Source: Parietaria judaica
Lineage: Eukaryota > Streptophyta > Magnoliopsida > Rosales > Urticaceae
NCBI GenBank assembly: GCA_954871525.1
Contig: OX940864.1
Coordinates: 17,044,001 to 17,108,000 of the forward strand
DNA length: 64,000 nucleotides
Reading direction: 5' to 3'
Shown one piece after another: positions 61,149 to 64,000 of this stretch. The position numbers and the translations under genes were made by a program. Numbering within the stretch: position 1 is the stretch's first letter; each line of letters starts with the position of its first letter. Under the pieces are notes generated by a model. The model was not told where the DNA came from, did not search any database, and saw only the letters and a list, made by a program, of their open reading frames with translations.

Positions 61149-62796
61149 GTGACAAATATATAGTACGTACGTAGGCTATGAAGTGTGCATGCGCATGTGG
61201 AGAGAGAGAGATTAAGAGCGGGAAAGTTGGGGTTGTGTTGAACTGATTTAGTTTTTGAGATCTATTCAATGAGTTTGGAAATTATTAGGTGTTGAATATT
61301 ATGATATCAACGGAACGTTTGTGATTGGCTTTGTATGGCTTAGGTTTGGACAAGTGCGAAGAGTGTGGAGAGATTTTGGTCGTGTAGGCTTTTGTTTAAG
61401 ACATCTTTGGTGAAGTGTTTGATTTGACCGAGCGTCTAGGGTTTGGAAAGTTCAAAGGTATTAAGAGTGAAAATCGGTAACAATACTTATAAAGTTTCAT
61501 CTTTAAAATAAATAAATAAGTGTTGTTATATTTTACAGCATCTTCAGTGAATTTATGTCGCCTGAAAATAAGATGTCGTTTGGAGACATTCTGTTCTTAA
61601 TCAATTGTCGTTTCAATCATCCATGGAGTATCTTTAATTAGGAGATTTATTGAAACGGCTTTCTCTTTTTCTCTATCAAGTGGCCTTCTCATTACGGTTC
61701 TACAATACTCCGAAATCAAATAAAACATGTTGTTTCCATTTAAAAGTGGCTTGTTATCTGAATCACGAAAATCACATTATTATAATGTCAGCATTTTGTT
61801 AATGAGTGTCGGTTCCAGCTAAATACTCTTAAACAAGGGTCGAAACAAAACACAAAATGGTTACGACACAATGTAAAAGAATTTAAGTCGATTTAAAAAT
61901 TTCTAGGCTCGATCAACACAAACATGAGTACGATAAAATAACGAGACCCAATTTGACATGATTAAAAAAATAAAATATGCATTATATATTTCTTTCCATT
62001 AGTTGTTTCAAAGTGATTTTGCACCAAATTTATTTGTTTTGGCTTCTTAATTGTGCTTTTCAATTATTAAAAAAATTTAATTTTTAATCATATTAGTTAT
62101 GTATAATGAGTCAATTTTTTTCTTTTCTTTTAACAATTATATAGTTAAAAATTAAATGGTTAAACTGATAGACACAGTTATTAGATAGAGTAAGTATTAG
62201 TCTCATCTTCAAACATAAAGTGGGTACATCTCTAAGAAAAATTAGTTAAAAAAAAAAAACTAAGGCACGACAAAAACCCGGCAGGATACAAGTATGGAAC
62301 TCCCTCACTCCTGAAGTAGAATAAATTTCCCTTATTTTAATATTCTACTAGATGTCGTTTTAGTATATTGTCGTTTTTTTTTTTTTTAAGAAAACGTCAT
62401 TTTTATTATTTTTAACACTTGCCTAATGCATTAGTGTGGTGGAACACGCCGTTGACTCTCTTCTATCTTACGTGTTACATACTCAAGGTTTAATAGTTTA
62501 ATTAATTATAATCTAGATCCTAAATATATATGTAATAATTGTAATTTCATAATGACATCAGCTATGACAATTAATTCAGATATTGGTATTTTATTATTAT
62601 TAAAACTTTGAATTGTTTTACTTTATTAGACAAGGGGTGAAACTGGTATTTACCGGTTTAAACCTAAATGTTTTCCGACTTATATAGGGCATTAGGCCCA
62701 GAACTATGTGGTGTTGTAAAAGGATTAGATCATATTAAAACAATATTATTTTTACCGGTCTTTAGTGTTAAATTTTTTAAAATTGTAAATAAACCA
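61146..62796. other. ATL promoter side and intergenic sequence, no other gene
   Basis: Nothing coding was found. CT/GA-rich leader-like sequence lies at 61199-61212. Confidence 0.45.
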
Positions 62797-62806
62797 ACTT
62801 TATAAT

Positions 62807-63276
62807 TAGGGGTGAAACCGGGTAGGGTACCCGCTTTTTTTGAGGTACCCAGATCCGGAATCCGGGTATCCGAAAATTGATACCCGGATCTGGTACCCGA
62901 AATCCGGGTATCTATTTTTTGATACTCGGATTTCATACCCGGTACCCGGTTTTGGAAACCGGATTTGGGTATCTAATAACAAAAACATACATTCATCTAT
63001 AAATAAAAATGCATAAAAAAATAGTATTATCACTTAAGTATTGGAAACCCTAAGAAATTAACATAAAAAATAAAAAAAAAACTAAAATAAACTGGGTAAT
63101 TAAACCAGGTACCGGGTACCCGGTTTTTTAACTTTTAATACCCGGTTTCCGTATCCGGTTTTAATCCGGATACGGGTACCCGGATCCGGAATCCAAATTC
63201 GGATACGGATTTTAAATCCGAATACGGATACGGATTCGGATAATTACCCGGTTTCCGGGTATTATTTGCACCCCTA
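62807..63276. mobile_element. Ac-like hAT MITE with GGTACCCGG repeats
   Basis: TAGGGGTGAAACCGGG on the left faces the complement of TTTGCACCCCTA on the right. ACTTTATA occurs at 62797-62804 and 63276-63283, a likely 8-bp duplication with one or two bases of border ambiguity. Both flanks are packed with GGTACCCGG, GGATCCGG and CGGATACGG motifs. Minus-strand frames across it are repeat translations, not genes. Confidence 0.75.
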
Positions 63277-63596
63277 CTTTATAGTCTAAATCTTGATCGC
63301 GCCACTGCTTATAGTACCGGATTTTCATCGGTCATATAGTACCAGTTCTTTGTTCCTGAAAAATCGGTTTTTGCAGATGCACTATCAAATTTGAAATATA
63401 AATACCTTAAAAAATCGGTTACATGGATCCCAATTTCACACCTAATATTTATGTTTCATTTACTAAATCTTATAACGTGCACTCGTCTGATTTCTCATAT
63501 TGAATAGAATCTCTCTCTCTGGATCGTATCTTATTATTATTGATTGGTCCAATAAATCAAAACAATAATGCAAGCGACAGATAATAATAAAAAGGG

Positions 63597-64000
63597 ATAA
63601 TAGCGGCTAAAGTAGCCAAACTTTCATGACTTGTGTCGATAAAGGTCCAAACTGGATTTATAGCGGTAATAATAGCTAAACTCGGTCAATCTGTGGCAAG
63701 CACCAATTCCGTCCAGTCAAACATAACAGCCGTTAGTCTCTTACCATGTCAATTCCACGTGGCACGCTCGCAACCACATCACCGGCGCCGGGATCGGAAT
63801 CAGAATCCTCACCGCCGTGATCACGGCGACATCACGACAAAACCACGGGTAGACGAACCCCGCCATGAAGCGAGCCACTGCTCCGAGCTCCTTCGAGCTC
63901 GCCAAGAGTTCGGGAAATACGCCGGTCAGCTCCTCCACAAACTCCGGGCGCCGATTGATCTAGGCACCCTCCTCACGCAGCTTGCCGCCGCCACCTTGAG
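63597..64000 (-). mobile_element. possible Pack-MULE end with captured gene fragment (runs off window)
   Basis: GGGATAATAGCGGCTAAAGT at 63595 looks like a Mutator-like terminus, with repeated AATAGC(T/G)AAA motifs to 63690. The sequence then changes abruptly to GC-rich, codon-like DNA at about 63755-64000. On the minus strand this reads PEFVEELTGVFPELLASSKE, AVARFMAGFVYPWFCRDVAV and RILIPIPAPVMWL without a stop to its ATG side. I do not recognise the protein. The compositional jump next to a terminus is what a captured exon would look like, but the other end is outside. Confidence 0.35.

Noticed and set aside
62730..63033. Minus-strand frames rich in SGYQ/RIPDLG repeats
   Set aside because: They translate the GGTACCCGG/ATCCGG subterminal repeats of a MITE.

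Overview
The window is AT-rich nuclear DNA of a flowering plant, most likely a eudicot. The evidence is GT..AG introns, plant-type gene families (PLATZ factor, ATL RING-H2 ligase, Ole e 1-like secreted protein, plant A1 aspartyl protease) and long intergenic stretches full of small DNA transposons, LINE remnants and LTR pieces. Nothing bacterial, organellar or viral was recognised. The species cannot be named from the sequence alone.

Eight protein genes can be modelled with exon boundaries. From left to right they are: a Cactin spliceosome-associated factor (minus, 12 exons visible, 3' end outside the window); a secreted A1-family aspartyl protease (plus, 10 exons); an RH38/LOS4-type DEAD-box RNA helicase (minus, 7 exons); an Ole e 1-like secreted protein (minus, 2 exons); a DnaJC28/DUF1992-type protein with an 8-bp duplication that breaks its frame (plus, 3 exons); a VPS37 ESCRT-I subunit (minus, 7 exons); a PLATZ zinc-finger transcription factor (plus, 3 coding exons); and an ATL-type RING-H2 E3 ligase (minus, single exon). 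They form no operon or pathway cluster. Cactin and the RH38-like helicase both act in mRNA processing or export, and VPS37 and the ATL ligase both touch ubiquitin-dependent sorting, but neighbourhood here is probably incidental.

The gaps are dominated by non-autonomous DNA transposons, many of which can be delimited to the base by target-site duplications (TSDs). (1) A hAT-like family with CAAGG-type termini and 8-bp TSDs: 4942-5677, 6989-7829, 34201-34921, 39093-40132, 54657-56364. (2) An Ac-like family with TAGGGGTGAAA termini and CCGG-rich subterminal repeats: 11629-12430, 19067-19456, 56881-57431, 62807-63276. (3) Long-inverted-repeat Mutator-like elements with 9-10-bp TSDs: 6443-8212 (carrying a nested hAT element), 22145-22565, 44105-45343, 53557-54525. 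(4) A PIF/Harbinger-like element with a TTA duplication: 13545-14287. (5) A Tip100-like hAT remnant that still encodes a dimerisation-domain fragment: 40471-41040. LINE remnants lie at 43195-43573 and 57586-59330. LTR-derived sequence lies near 8480-11270 and 25700-26891, the latter ending at a tRNA-iMet primer-binding site.

The most unusual observations are: the frame-breaking duplication in the DnaJC28-like gene; an internal module of about 160 bp that recurs in several hAT-like elements, two of which share a similar short reading frame; a Mutator-like element whose arms are compound tandem repeats carrying six CACGTG G-boxes; near-perfect foldback elements that would transcribe into long hairpins; and six W-box cores on a 25-bp period in a divergent promoter region.
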